Below are positions 25,516 through 35,260 of a DNA stretch of 64,000 nucleotides, piece after piece. Numbering within the stretch: the stretch's first letter is position 1; every line of letters begins with the position of its first letter. The DNA comes from Anaerolineae bacterium (lineage in GTDB: Bacteria > Chloroflexota > Anaerolineae > 4572-78 > J111). Where the stretch lies: positions 62,001 to 126,000 of the forward strand of contig JAKLJP010000022.1 in the NCBI GenBank assembly GCA_023151115.1, in the 5' to 3' direction. The position numbers and the translations under genes are program-made. The notes beneath the pieces are model-generated. The model had not been told where the DNA came from and made no database searches. It saw only the letters and a list, made by a program, of their open reading frames with translations.

Positions 25516-25556
25516 CGTAGTGCGTGGTCCTTTTTTTTTAGGGACCACGCACTACG
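25516..25556. repeat. hairpin made of GTAGTGCGTGGTCC arms
   Basis: GTAGTGCGTGGTCC and GGGACCACGCACTAC flank a T-rich loop. Variants built from the same GCGTGGT words occur at 46230-46282, 54575-54635 and 57854-57910. Confidence 0.8.
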
Positions 25557-25558
25557 TT

Positions 25559-26194
25559 TTAAGCTTCACGATACTCAGGGTTATGCCAAACAATAAACGC
25601 CGCTTTTCCATCACACGACGGGTCATCTACATAATTTTGGATGATGCCGTGGACGGTGAAGCCGCGTTTGAGTTGGATGCTCAGGGTGGGGTCAAACATC
25701 TCTCCGGCGACAACTTTGGCTACGTAATCTTCAACCGACAGCTTATCTTTGTGCTGGCCATACCCTTTCAACATTCCTCCGGCCACGTGTCCCTTTAAAT
25801 TTAAGCGGCGAATCAAGTCATGTCTGGCCCGGTAAAGCATGGTTGCCAGGCCCCGCCGCCGATACTCCGGCAGCACGCCGATGTCGGCGCCATACAGCCA
25901 ATCACCTTCCGGGTCGTGATTGCCCAACCAGTTGTGATCTACCGCGTCAAGGTAACGATGCTCAAAGTGGTCAAAATCTACCTTTGTACGGAAATCGGTG
26001 GAGCAGGCTACGGCCCGCCCGGCCTCGTTGAGCACGGCCAATTGACCTTCAGGGAAGCGTTTGATCTGGGCGGCGTAGTGCGCAGCGGTCATTATCTCTA
26101 CTTCGGACAGGCTGGGAAAACTGGCTCGCTGAATTGCCTCTAATTGGTTTACCATATCCGGGGTGCTGTTCACCACCCTAAAAGTCTCGCTCAT
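25559..26194 (-). CDS. GNAT family N-acetyltransferase
   Basis: 211 residues. The acetyl-CoA-binding motif A is GADIGVLPEYRRRGLATMLYRARHDL (R/Q-x-x-G-x-G/A form: RRRGLA). The N terminus covers FRVVNSTPDMVNQLEAIQRASFP. An uncommon extended C-terminal part (HKDKLSVEDYVAKVVAGEMFDPTLSIQLKRGF) follows. It matches the GNAT branch in which the acetyltransferase stands alone. The substrate is unknown. Confidence 0.85.
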   Translation of the reverse strand: MSETFRVVNSTPDMVNQLEAIQRASFPSLSEVEIMTAAHYAAQIKRFPEGQLAVLNEAGRAVACSTDFRTKVDFDHFEHRYLDAVDHNWLGNHDPEGDWLYGADIGVLPEYRRRGLATMLYRARHDLIRRLNLKGHVAGGMLKGYGQHKDKLSVEDYVAKVVAGEMFDPTLSIQLKRGFTVHGIIQNYVDDPSCDGKAAFIVWHNPEYREA

Positions 26195-26285
26195 CGTCGA
26201 ATCCCCTCGTTAGAATGGTCAAAATTCTAGCACAGGCAGAGATGCCGGTCAATCTTCTCTCCTTGCCCCTCTTGGAGGAAGCGGG

Positions 26286-28247
26286 TTAGGCTTCTTTAAT
26301 CAATCCTACTCGATAAGCATGCAAAAGCCGCTGCAAATCCTCAATTTGCTGCTGCATCTCCCGGCCCAGGTCGGTATCTTTAACCCGGATACGGGTATTT
26401 TTGGTCTCCACAATCTCGATTTTGGAGAGGATGTCTTGTTCTTCCTCGATGGCCTTCTGGGTAGATTCAAAGGGGTCATGTGCGGCCAGCAACAGGCCGT
26501 AGGAATTGGAGATCAAGGTATAGCCGGCGATGCCGGTTTTGGCCTGGTAGGCTTTGGCAAAACCGCCGTCAATCACAAACAGCCGCCCGCCGGCTTTGAT
26601 GGGCCGCTCACCCTTTTTCACCTTGACCGGCACGTGCCCATTGACGATATGAGCCGTGTCGGGGTCCAGGTCGAACTCTTGCAGGATGCGCCGAGCCGTT
26701 TCTTCCTGATCCCGAAAGGCGTAGTAGGGGTTCATTTTTTCGTCATGGGTAGCCTTGTCGGCGATAAAATAGCGCTCAAAGGTAGACATTTTGTGTTTGC
26801 CAAAGAGCGGCGATTGCGCCCCGCTCCACAAATACCACATGGCATCCTGGCCGTACTGCCGCTGCTCCGGGTCGTCGGCAAAGTAACCCTGCCGGGCCAG
26901 CCGGTCAGCCCGATCCATAAAGGCTTTGGCCGTAAACTCCTGTCCTTCGACTTTGAACGCTTTGAAAGAACCATCCTCATTCATAGCAATACAGCCGTGG
27001 TAGAGCAGATTGTCGTTGTAAACCAGGTACATGCTGCCGCGGGCATACAAAAAGCGAATATGTTTTTGTAGCCGCTCGCTGTGAATAAAAGATTGTTTGA
27101 GCCGTTCGACCACGTTCTGCTCCTGCTCGGTCAGACCATAGGGGCAGGTTGGGTTGATGGTGGGGAAGTGGGTATCTTGCAGGGAATAAATTTGTCCTTC
27201 GAGGCAAACCGTATTTTTTGTATAATCAATTTTATCTAACAACAACCGATCCTCCATCAAATAGTGAGGCCGGCGCATAATGATCTCTGCTTCAAGTTTG
27301 AGCTGGATAATGGTAATCGCCTTGTGCATCTGCGACATCAGTTGCAACTCATTTTCAGTGTATTCCTCAATGCGGAAGGGTTTGGGCCGGAAATGTTTGC
27401 AGGGATCATCGCCATAAACCTCGACCGCCAGAGAGGCCAACGGCAGCAAATTGATGGCATAGCCGTTTTCAAGCGTTTCGACGGTGGCATAGCGCAGGGC
27501 ATTGCGGATGACATTAGCGATACAGGCTCCACTACCGGCGGCTGCTCCCATCCAGACGATATCGTGGTTGCCCCACTGAAAGTCAACTGCATGGTACTCC
27601 ATCAAGGCGTCCATAATGAAGTGCGGTCCCGGCCCCCGGTCAAACACATCGCCGATGACGTGCAGCCGGTCAATCACCAGACGCTGGATGAGTTTGCACA
27701 GCGCGATGATAAAATCTCTGGCCCGACCTGTCGCAATGATAGTCTGGATGATACTCTGGTAATACTCTTGTTTGTTGTAGCCACTTTCTTGCTCGTGCAG
27801 CAGCTCCTCGATGATATAGGCAAAGGCCGGCGGCAGGGCTTTGCGGACTTTGGAACGGGTATATTTAGAAGAGACCACCCGGCACATTTTAATCAACCGG
27901 AACAGGGTCAGCCGGTACCATTCGTCCTCATCTTCGACCGTTTTGAGGATAAGCGGGATTTTTTGCTCCGGGTAATAGATAAGGGTAATCAGGCTGCGCT
28001 TCTCTCGGGCCGGCAGGGTATCGGCAAAAATCTCTTCGATTTTGCGTTTGATTGAGCCGGAACCATTGCGCAGTACGTGCAGAAAAGCCTCATACTCGCC
28101 ATGAATGTCCGAGACAAAATGCTCCGTCCCTTTGGGCAAGTTGAGAATAGCGTTGAGATTGATAATCTCGGTGGCCGCCGCCTGGATGGTGGGATACTGC
28201 TTGGCTAGCAGCTTAAGATAAGCCAATTCTTGCTGGGTGATCTCCAT
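26286..28247 (-). CDS. fbp: fructose-1,6-bisphosphatase class III
   Basis: 653 residues, close to the Firmicutes-type class III enzyme (about 640-670). Metallophosphatase motifs are HFVSDIHGEYEAFLHVLRNGSG, VIGDVFDRGPGPHFIMDALM, WGNHDIVWMGAA and NGHVPVKVKKGE. It removes the 1-phosphate in gluconeogenesis. ATG 28247 lies after an AAGGACGG-type site. The gene is alone between a GNAT gene and a palindromic spacer. Distribution of this class (Firmicutes, some Bacteroidetes and Chloroflexota) agrees with the suggested host but is not proof. Confidence 0.96.
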   Translation of the reverse strand: MEITQQELAYLKLLAKQYPTIQAAATEIINLNAILNLPKGTEHFVSDIHGEYEAFLHVLRNGSGSIKRKIEEIFADTLPAREKRSLITLIYYPEQKIPLILKTVEDEDEWYRLTLFRLIKMCRVVSSKYTRSKVRKALPPAFAYIIEELLHEQESGYNKQEYYQSIIQTIIATGRARDFIIALCKLIQRLVIDRLHVIGDVFDRGPGPHFIMDALMEYHAVDFQWGNHDIVWMGAAAGSGACIANVIRNALRYATVETLENGYAINLLPLASLAVEVYGDDPCKHFRPKPFRIEEYTENELQLMSQMHKAITIIQLKLEAEIIMRRPHYLMEDRLLLDKIDYTKNTVCLEGQIYSLQDTHFPTINPTCPYGLTEQEQNVVERLKQSFIHSERLQKHIRFLYARGSMYLVYNDNLLYHGCIAMNEDGSFKAFKVEGQEFTAKAFMDRADRLARQGYFADDPEQRQYGQDAMWYLWSGAQSPLFGKHKMSTFERYFIADKATHDEKMNPYYAFRDQEETARRILQEFDLDPDTAHIVNGHVPVKVKKGERPIKAGGRLFVIDGGFAKAYQAKTGIAGYTLISNSYGLLLAAHDPFESTQKAIEEEQDILSKIEIVETKNTRIRVKDTDLGREMQQQIEDLQRLLHAYRVGLIKEA

Positions 28248-28444
28248 TGACCCGTCCTTTTTAAGAGATTGGAGGCGGGAGATTAGAAATTGGAGATTCA
28301 GCCTAATAATCTCCCGTCTTCGGCAATTCTATCACGGGGGGAAAGCGCGGTCAATATTGGTCATCAGCCTACCGACCTGCTAGAATTAATTCCTGTTATT
28401 AGAAACTGAATTTTAGAATCAGTAACTAAAGGGGGAACAAACAA

Positions 28445-28651
28445 ATGGCTGATACGATGACAGTTCAGGAAATTAGTGATTACCTGAACATGAAAGAAGA
28501 TAACGTCATCCTGCTCATCGAAGCGGGTGAGTTGGAAGGCGAGCAGCAGGGTCAGACCTGGCAGGCGACGCGGGCTAGTGTGGTGGCCTACCGCGCCCGC
28601 CAATTAGCCGAGGAGAATGCTACCCAGGGTTTTGAAGACCCAGATCGGTAA
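28445..28651 (+). CDS. small helix-turn-helix (excisionase-like) protein
   Basis: 68 residues. MTVQEISDYLNMKEDNVILLIEAGELEG matches the winged helix-turn-helix of the MerR/excisionase-type superfamily (the HTH_17 pattern), followed by QTWQATRASVVAYRARQ. A GGGGGAAC site precedes the ATG. It lies 8 bp upstream of the PAP2 gene and about 1.3 kb from a tyrosine recombinase. A directionality role for that recombinase is possible but not shown; a DNA-binding regulator is equally likely. Confidence 0.75.
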   Translation: MADTMTVQEISDYLNMKEDNVILLIEAGELEGEQQGQTWQATRASVVAYRARQLAEENATQGFEDPDR

Positions 28652-28658
28652 CAGCAAA

Positions 28659-29663
28659 ATGAGCCACGAAGCCCACGACCCAGCAGACTCGGCCGAAGAA
28701 AAAGGAACCGGAGTAGTCAGCAATGAGCCGGTCTCCCCTGAGACCAAAGCCAGGGCCAGACCGGCCAAAAAAGCAGTCAAGCAGGCGGTGCGTCAGATTA
28801 CTACCCCTGAAGAAGCCCAGCAGGTAGCCGATACCATGCTCGATGCCGCTGCCGAGGTAAAAGAGCGAGATGTACGTGAAGAGGCTCCCGCCGAAGCGGA
28901 ACTCGCCCAGGCTATCCAGGAGGCCGCCGTCAGCACATCGGGAACCGAGAAAGCTTCAGCTACGCTGCTTACGGCGGCCCAACAAGTGGCCGGTAGCACC
29001 GGCGAAACCCGCGAAGCTTTGGAACAAGCACTACAAGCCGTACTGAACCCAGAACAGCGGGGCGAGCACGACCCGGAGTTGGAGCAACAGCGTTTCTTCC
29101 TCCGCGAGGCTATTCTGGCTCGGATGAAACCTTACCAGAAGCTGGATGTTCGCCTGTTTCTAACGATTAATCATTTACCCCACACCCGGCTCACCAACCT
29201 GATTATGAGCGCCTTCACTATCGCTTTTAACGGCGGGCTGGCCTGGTTTGTGGGCTTATTTGGGGCCATGCTGCTTAACCGCCGTCGCCACCGCCGGGCC
29301 TTTTTGCAGATTGCGCCGCCACTGTGGGTTGCCACGCTCATTGTCGAATATCCCATCAAATACTATTTCCGCCGCCGCCGGCCCTTTATTGATATCGTTC
29401 AGGCTATTACCGTCGGGCGGAAACCGGGTAGTTATTCCTTTCCATCGGGTCATTCGGCAGCGGCTTTTGCCGGAGCCTGGCTGTTAACCCGGCGCTATCC
29501 GGCCCTGGTCCCGCTGTGGTTTGTCGTGGCTGCGCTGGTGGCCTTTTCACGAATTTACCTGGGTGTACATTATCCAGGCGATGTTGTCAGCGGCTCGTTG
29601 ATTGGCACAGTTCTGGCCGAGGCCATGCGCCGGGTTATTGACGCAGGCGATGACTGCGACTAA
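28659..29663 (+). CDS. PAP2 family phosphatase with Ala/Glu-rich N terminus
   Basis: 334 residues. The first about 145 are Ala/Glu/Thr-rich, probably helical and cytosolic. The rest is a membrane-embedded PAP2 phosphatase with the three active-site motifs KYYFRRRRPF, PSGHSAAAFAG and SRIYLGVHYPGD, plus about five hydrophobic helices. It would dephosphorylate lipid phosphates such as undecaprenyl diphosphate or phosphatidate. ATG 28659 fits better than 28617, which overlaps the HTH gene. The long polar N-terminal extension is unusual for the family. Confidence 0.88.
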   Translation: MSHEAHDPADSAEEKGTGVVSNEPVSPETKARARPAKKAVKQAVRQITTPEEAQQVADTMLDAAAEVKERDVREEAPAEAELAQAIQEAAVSTSGTEKASATLLTAAQQVAGSTGETREALEQALQAVLNPEQRGEHDPELEQQRFFLREAILARMKPYQKLDVRLFLTINHLPHTRLTNLIMSAFTIAFNGGLAWFVGLFGAMLLNRRRHRRAFLQIAPPLWVATLIVEYPIKYYFRRRRPFIDIVQAITVGRKPGSYSFPSGHSAAAFAGAWLLTRRYPALVPLWFVVAALVAFSRIYLGVHYPGDVVSGSLIGTVLAEAMRRVIDAGDDCD

Positions 29664-29975
29664 CACCTGTTCTTCTTTTGTTAGGGTAGGGAGTATGTTT
29701 TCGTATAGTATTATCCCAACCTTGTTTTTTCATTCTGATGGTTGCCATCTCAAGACCAAAAACCTATACATACTCAACGAATTTAGAGGTACTTTTCGCA
29801 CTGTTCGTGGAGCACCTGAAATAATACTGATTTTAGCCAACGGGCTAACGCTTAAACAAGTTGAAAGGTCAATTGGAAGGAAATCTTGACTCCGGGGGGT
29901 TCTTGCTTAAGTTTAATCAGTGTGATATAATGGTTCTGATAAGACGCCTAATATGAACCGTTATAGGAGAAAGAG
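29664..29975. other. intergenic region with integrase promoter
   Basis: No convincing gene. The frame 29602-29889 overlaps the PAP2 gene and lacks any family feature. The -10 TATAAT at 29926-29931 with -35 TTGCTT (29903-29908, 17-nt spacer) is a good promoter candidate for the recombinase that starts 45 bp downstream. Confidence 0.55.
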
Positions 29976-31055
29976 ATGAGCAATGATTCTGGAACCAAGT
30001 TGGATGTCCTACCTCAACCAACTCTGGATAGTGAGCGCCAGGTATTTCTAAAAACGGCGGGAGGTGGTCAATCCTCCCACACTGCCCGTACTTATTATCA
30101 AGGGTTGGCCCAGCTCAAAAATTATCTCCAACAAACTCAAAGCTGGACCGACGACCGTCCAATCGCCGATTTGACTCCTGAGATGCTTCAAGAATTGCCG
30201 GCCTGGCTGCTTAAGCAAACATACCAACGCAATATGTATACCGTTCCAACCCCTCTAGCCGAAAGTACTCGAGCCCTTTATTTATTGGCTGTGACCCGCT
30301 TTGTGCGCTTTTTGGTGCTGCGGAAACGCCTACCTGCCTTTGACTACGCCGAATATAACCGGATCAAGGAAGAGTTAGCCCAGGCTACACGAGTCAAAGA
30401 CAAGCCGGTGACTCAAAAAATCCCCAGCCAGGAGATTATCGAAGCATTGGTTAATGCAGCTCGCCTGCCGCCGGCTATTGAGGCCGATACTCCACCCACT
30501 TACCGCCGCCGCTTAACCTTAGTTTGGCGGCGGAATTTGGCCATTATTTTGGCTCTCAAATCATCGGGAATGAGGGTCGGTGAACTGGTCAGTTTGAAGC
30601 GGGGCGATTTAGACGATAGCCGCCGGGGGGCCTGGGTAACCGGCAAGGGGCGTAAAACTCGTTTTGTAGCTTTTGATGACGAAGCATGGACGGCAATCCA
30701 ATCCTACCTGGCCGACCGCCAAGATGAGTCGTTGCTGGTGCAGGTAGCGGTCCACCCCCTTTTCTGCCGGCACGATCGTTCGGTTCGGCCCGAAGCCCGT
30801 TTCCCGCTGAGTACACGTTCAGTCCAGTATTTATTTGATCAATTGGCTGAACAAGCCGACATTGCCCGGCGTTTTAGCCTCTCCCCTCATTCGCTACGAC
30901 ACTATTTTGCTAATGGACTGCTGGAGTTTACGGGCAATTTAGCCCTGGTTCAGGAAGCTTTGGGACATCAAGACCCCAAAACAACGCGAGGCTATACGAA
31001 AATCAAGGTCGAGGAAATCGCCGCTAGCGTGCGAGCCATGTCGGCCCTAAACTAG
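29976..31055 (+). CDS. tyrosine recombinase / integrase
   Basis: 359 residues. The N-terminal core-binding domain (about 20-130) includes SHTARTYYQGLAQLKNYL. The catalytic domain has the arginine in KSSGMRVGELVSLKRGDLDD, HSLRHYFANGLLE (HxxR) and LGHQDPKTTRGYTKI (H plus tyrosine nucleophile). It is XerC/D-like but longer, as for phage, transposon or chromosomal integrases. ATAGGAGAAAGAG precedes ATG 29976. It marks the start of the scarred 30-41 kb region. No att repeat pair was found by eye. Confidence 0.9.
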   Translation: MSNDSGTKLDVLPQPTLDSERQVFLKTAGGGQSSHTARTYYQGLAQLKNYLQQTQSWTDDRPIADLTPEMLQELPAWLLKQTYQRNMYTVPTPLAESTRALYLLAVTRFVRFLVLRKRLPAFDYAEYNRIKEELAQATRVKDKPVTQKIPSQEIIEALVNAARLPPAIEADTPPTYRRRLTLVWRRNLAIILALKSSGMRVGELVSLKRGDLDDSRRGAWVTGKGRKTRFVAFDDEAWTAIQSYLADRQDESLLVQVAVHPLFCRHDRSVRPEARFPLSTRSVQYLFDQLAEQADIARRFSLSPHSLRHYFANGLLEFTGNLALVQEALGHQDPKTTRGYTKIKVEEIAASVRAMSALN

Positions 31056-31177
31056 CGAAGCTGCGCTGGGTTATAGGCCCCCTTTCATTAATGGCCGGTA
31101 TGTTAAGGCAAACTTGACTACCTTTTGTCCATGAGTTGCATTTTGTTAGTACATCTAATTGTCCTGCCCCTCATGGT

Positions 31178-33684
31178 TCACCCATCCAGCGTCTCTCGCA
31201 CCTTGCGAGCCAGGGTATCCGGGGCAAAGGGCTTCTGCAAAAAGGCAGTGCCTGGCTCCAGTACACCGTGATGGACAATGGCATTATCGGTATAGCCCGA
31301 CATGTAAAGTACCTTCTATCCCGGACGTAACCGCTTCAACCGCTCCGCCAGCTCGCGCCCACTCATACCGCCGGGCATTACTACATCGGTTAGCAGCAGA
31401 TGGATCGGACCGGTCTGCTGTTCGCCAATCTGGATAGCCTCTGCACCGTGACGCGCCGGTAGCACCCTGTACCCCTTCTCAAGCAAGATGAAGTAGGCCA
31501 AGTCTCGAACCGACTCTTCATCTTCCACCAGGAGAATGGTTTCCGAACCGTGTACAACTGGAGATAAGAGCCGACCCGGTCTGGCCGGCTTGCTGCTCGC
31601 TTCGACCCGCGGCAGGTAGATTTTGAACGTCGTACCCTGCCCCGGCTCGCTATAAACCCAGATATGACCACCGCTCTGGTTGACAATCCCGTGTACAGTG
31701 GCTAACCCCAGGCCGGTGCCTTTGCCCTGCTCTTTGGTCGTAAAAAAAGGTTCAAAAATATGTGACCGGGTCTCTCCATCCATACCCTGGCCGGTGTCAC
31801 TCATTGCCAGCATGACATGAAAGCCAGGTTTCACGTCCACGTGCTGACGAGTATACGTCTCGTCCAGATAAACGTTTGCTGTCTCGAGGGTAAGTTTGCC
31901 TCCGTTGGGCATAGCGTCGCGGGCGTTAACGGCCAGGTTCAGGATGACCTGCTCAAGCTGGCCCGGGTCGGCTTTCACCAGGCCCAAGTCCGGCTGTAGC
32001 AAGGTGACCAGCTCGATGTCCTCGCCGATCAGGCGGCGGAGCAGCTTATCCATATCGGCCACCAAGGCATTAAGGTCCAGTATTTCCGGCTGAAGCACCT
32101 GCCGGCGGCTGAAGGCGAGCAATTGTCGGGTCAGTGAGGCTGCCCGCTCCACCGTTTTTTTGATCTGTTCAATATCTTGCCGTGATGGATCCAGGTCACT
32201 GGGGTGACGATCCAGCAGGAAGTCAGCATAGCCGGTGATAACCGTTAGCAGGTTGTTGAAATCGTGAGCTACGCCGCCCGCCAGCCGCCCAATCGCTTCC
32301 ATCTTTTGTACCTGGAGGAACTGCTCCTCTAGCCGTTTGCGCTCGGTGATATCGCGAAAATTGACGACGACTGCCTGCACAGCCGGCTCGGCCAGCGATC
32401 GGCGCTATTTTCGATCAGGGCGCGGTAGTGCTCTTTGCTGGCCTGCAACGCTTCAACCAACCGGACGTTCTCAAGAGCCACCACGATCTGGTCGGCGAAT
32501 AGCGCCAGCCATGCCGCATCCGCCGGGCCGAAGCGACCGGGGCGGTCATCGGCCACATTAATCACGCCCAGCGTCCTTCCCTGCCATCTGACCGCCACGC
32601 CGAGCAGCGACCGGATCGGCGTGTCTTCGAAGACGGCGGTGCGCCCGGACCAGGTGCGGTAATTGTCCACGATCAGCGGTTCACCGGTTTCGGCCACCCG
32701 GCCCGATAAGCCCTCGCCCAGCCGCAGGTGGACGTCAAGGTATTGCCGGGGCAGGTTATGGCTGACAGCCAGTTCCAGGATCGGTTCGCCGGGCTTGCCC
32801 TGAGTAGGGGCGGTGGGTTGCATGAGATAGAGATCACCCATCGGCGCTTCCAGCAGAGCCGCAGCCCGCTCAACGATGATGCGCAGCAGGGTAGGCAGGT
32901 CAAGCTGCGCGCTCAGGTCGAGGCCGGTCTGGTGGAGCGCAGTCAGGATGGCCACGCGCTTACGCTCGGCCTCGAACAGCCGGGCGTTCTCAATTGTCAC
33001 AGCGGCTTGATTGGCGAAAGCCTGGGCCAGGGCGGCCTCAGCCTGGCCATAGGCAGCCACCAGCCAGCCGCGGCTATAGTCGGCCCCACCCCAGCGCCGA
33101 AAACGTGGGTCAGCCTGGGCATCAGCCAGGATCAGGGGATGGTGGGTGCGCTCTATCTCCTGAATCAACGAATCGCCCACCGGGAAGTCTTGCCCAATCA
33201 CTTGTTCCAGAGAGGGAAAACCCCGCCCGGCCACAGCCCGCAGGCGCGTTTCCTGCGCCAGGAAGACGCAGGCGCTGTCGTAGGGAATCACCCGTTCCAG
33301 GTGGGTCAGGATCATGTCCAACACCTGGTTAAGATCGAGGGCAGTGGTCAGTGCGGCGGAGGCGTCACGCAGGGTTTCAGCTTCCTGGCGCCATCGCTGC
33401 TCTGCCTCAAACAGGCGTGCATTTTGGATAGCCACCTCCACCTGCTGACCGATGGCCGTTGCCAGACGCAGATCGCGCTGGCCAAAATGTTTGGCCGGGT
33501 CAAGCATACACAGGTCAAGCGCACCCAGGCGAACCTCACCCGCAGCGACCGGGACACAAATGAGTGCATGCACACCGGCCTCGACCCAGTCTGGCAAGGC
33601 TTCAGAATGCGCGGCGTAGCCGGCTACGAGGACGGGTTGGCCGGTCTCGATCACCCCCCAGGCGACGCCTTGTGGTTGGCGGCC
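31178..33684 (-). pseudogene. hybrid sensor histidine kinase, multiply disrupted
   Basis: In order from the 5' side: parts of three GAF-type sensor domains (for example VIETGQPVLVAGYAAHSE, then DLNQVLDMILTHLERVIPYD, then LDLPTLLRIIVERAAALLE), the start of a PAS domain ([11 protein letters not shown]), the HisKA/HATPase module ([19 protein letters not shown] with the phospho-His, [27 protein letters not shown]) and a receiver domain ([13 protein letters not shown]). Four lesions are visible: loss of the 5' end at the mobile-element junction near 33.69 kb; a frame change with loss of most of the PAS domain near 32330-32380; and an in-frame TAG at 31316-31318, where RPG-[TAG][10 protein letters not shown] shows the receiver once continued to 31178. 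Not functional as one protein; a truncated kinase fragment could still be made. Confidence 0.85.
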
Positions 33685-33703
33685 ACGCCGGCTCGCCTCT
33701 ACC

Positions 33704-34933
33704 TAGGGGTTATCAGTTCTTTAATCTTTTGTATAGAAGATGAAGACCGCGATCAGGATGGCTGGCCAAATCACGCCAGCCATCCGGGATGTAGGTATAA
33801 CCTTCTTGCCGGAGCAGATTGATGGCCAGGTTGCGAAATAGGGACAAGGCCGGGGCAATCTTACGTCCGTGCCGGCGATCTTCATCGTAACTCACATCGC
33901 GGACCCGAAAAACCCCATTTTCAATCGTCCAGTGCCGGCGCAGATAAGTCAACACTTTCGAGGCGGACAGATGTTCACAGGAGCGACTGCTAACCCACAG
34001 GGTTGTTTCCTGGCTCTGCCATTCAGACTGACCTGATTTGCGGCGAGAGCGTCGGATCCAACCAGATAGTTGTAATCCCGGCCAGCCAAACTCCTGAGCT
34101 AAATACTGGCCCAGTTCGTAGCTGGCGACCGTCCAAACCTCCCGACACTCAAGCCGACCGTGCCCTTTGCTGAATTCAACAGCCTCAGCCGGAGGCAGAT
34201 GGCCCTGAGGGGGAAAGGTTCGCCTGCAGCCAGGTTTGGACCACTTGTTTGACTTCCGGTTCATTGCCCTTCAGCGAACCCAGATAATCGCCCCCACCAG
34301 CCCCAATGGTCTTGACCACGGAGCGGTGCAGCAAACCGGCGTCCATTGTGACTAGCTTCCCCTCCAATGGCACGGCGCGTAGCAACTGCACCGTGGCTTG
34401 CACATAGCCCGCCTGATCAACCGGCTGTTGTCCGACCACTTGTTTCAACTGTTGTGCCACAATGGTCACTACTTCTAAGGCCGCTTCCACTGGCTCAGTC
34501 CGCCGACTGCCGCGTAAGACTTTGCCATCCACACTCAGCACCTCGGCTTGGGCTAATTGACTGGCTTGACCCCACGCCCGCACTACCCCTTCCACTGGGG
34601 TAACATCCAAGCGGCTGACCACATTCCAGACCGTGCCATAGCTGGGCGGATGTCGCTGTCCAGTGAAGCCTAATGGTCGGCTGATGAGTGCCCAATGCTC
34701 GCAGCTCCACCACCACATCCCCCGCAACGAGCTTTCCCCATTCAGCGCAGCTAAAATCAGCATCCCCAATAGGCTCCCCAGCGGATAGACTTTGCCTTGC
34801 CGCCGCCGGGGATCCGCCACCTGCTTAAGCCGCCCTAACAAGCTATCCTCTGGTATTCGACCTTCCATTGCCTACCTCCCTTAACCGTTTTTCCTCCTAT
34901 CTTACCTCAAGATTAGAGCGTTAAAAACCCCTA
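33704..34933 (-). mobile_element. ISAs1-like insertion sequence, 1230 bp
   Basis: The ends are TAGGGGTT and AACCCCTA. The flanks are CCTCTACC (33696-33703) and CCTCTACA (34934-34941), a target duplication matching in 7 of 8 bases. The inside is filled by a DDE transposase in two overlapping frames. Confidence 0.85.
33713..34868 (-). pseudogene. ISAs1-family transposase, frameshifted
   Basis: The N-terminal part (34868-34185) has DPRRRQGKVYPLGSLLGMLIL and the first catalytic Asp in VLSVDGKVLRGSRR, and the second Asp in KLVTMDAGLLHRS. The C-terminal part (about 34264-33713) continues in another frame with FSKGHGRLECREVW, the catalytic Glu region RRHWTIENGVFRVRDVSYDED and FRNLAINLLR. The switch is close to a run of C residues (TTTCCCCCTCAG on the coding strand) near 34210. 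ISAs1 transposases are normally single ORFs of about 370 residues, so this is more likely a mutation than programmed frameshifting, but the slippery run leaves that open. Confidence 0.85.
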
Positions 34934-35081
34934 CCTCTACAACCCTGACTTGGCTGCCTTCTACCAACGCAAGCGAGACCAGGGTAAACATCACAACACG
35001 ACTATGGCCGCCGTGTGTCATCGTTTGCTCGCCCACATCTATGTCGTCTTGACCGAACAACGCCCCTTTCAAGTCCGCTGA
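34934..35081 (+). pseudogene. IS110-like transposase C-terminal remnant
   Basis: The translated sequence LYNPDLAAFYQRKRDQGK, then MAAVCHRLLAHIYVVLTEQ, matches the C-terminal Transposase_20 region of IS110-type transposases and ends at TGA 35079-35081. The same frame continues leftwards across the ISAs1 insertion into GDALWLAATPAR at about 33667-33703. The ISAs1 element therefore inserted inside this older remnant. The upstream part of the IS110 gene is missing. Confidence 0.6.
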
Positions 35082-35260
35082 TAAGGTTCACGCTGTATTC
35101 AGTTGGTAATGTTCACTCACTTTATCTCTGAGGGATGTCGCTCCCCTCACTTGTCATAGTAGGTCTTTCTTCTATACAGCTCTTTTTTCTTACCCGATAA
35201 GCTCAATCGTCCCTCTTATAGAGTCGGGTACATTAAATGCTTCTATACCATTGCCTGCAT

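Noticed and set aside
29602..29889. 95-codon ORF after the PAP2 gene
   Set aside because: It overlaps the PAP2 gene in another frame, has no ribosome-binding site and its sequence shows no domain features.
31316..31318. TAG in the receiver domain as a possible pyrrolysine codon
   Set aside because: The gene is truncated and frameshifted elsewhere, and the expected residue in RPG-x-KVLYMSG is usually Leu (TTG), one base away. A nonsense mutation is simpler.
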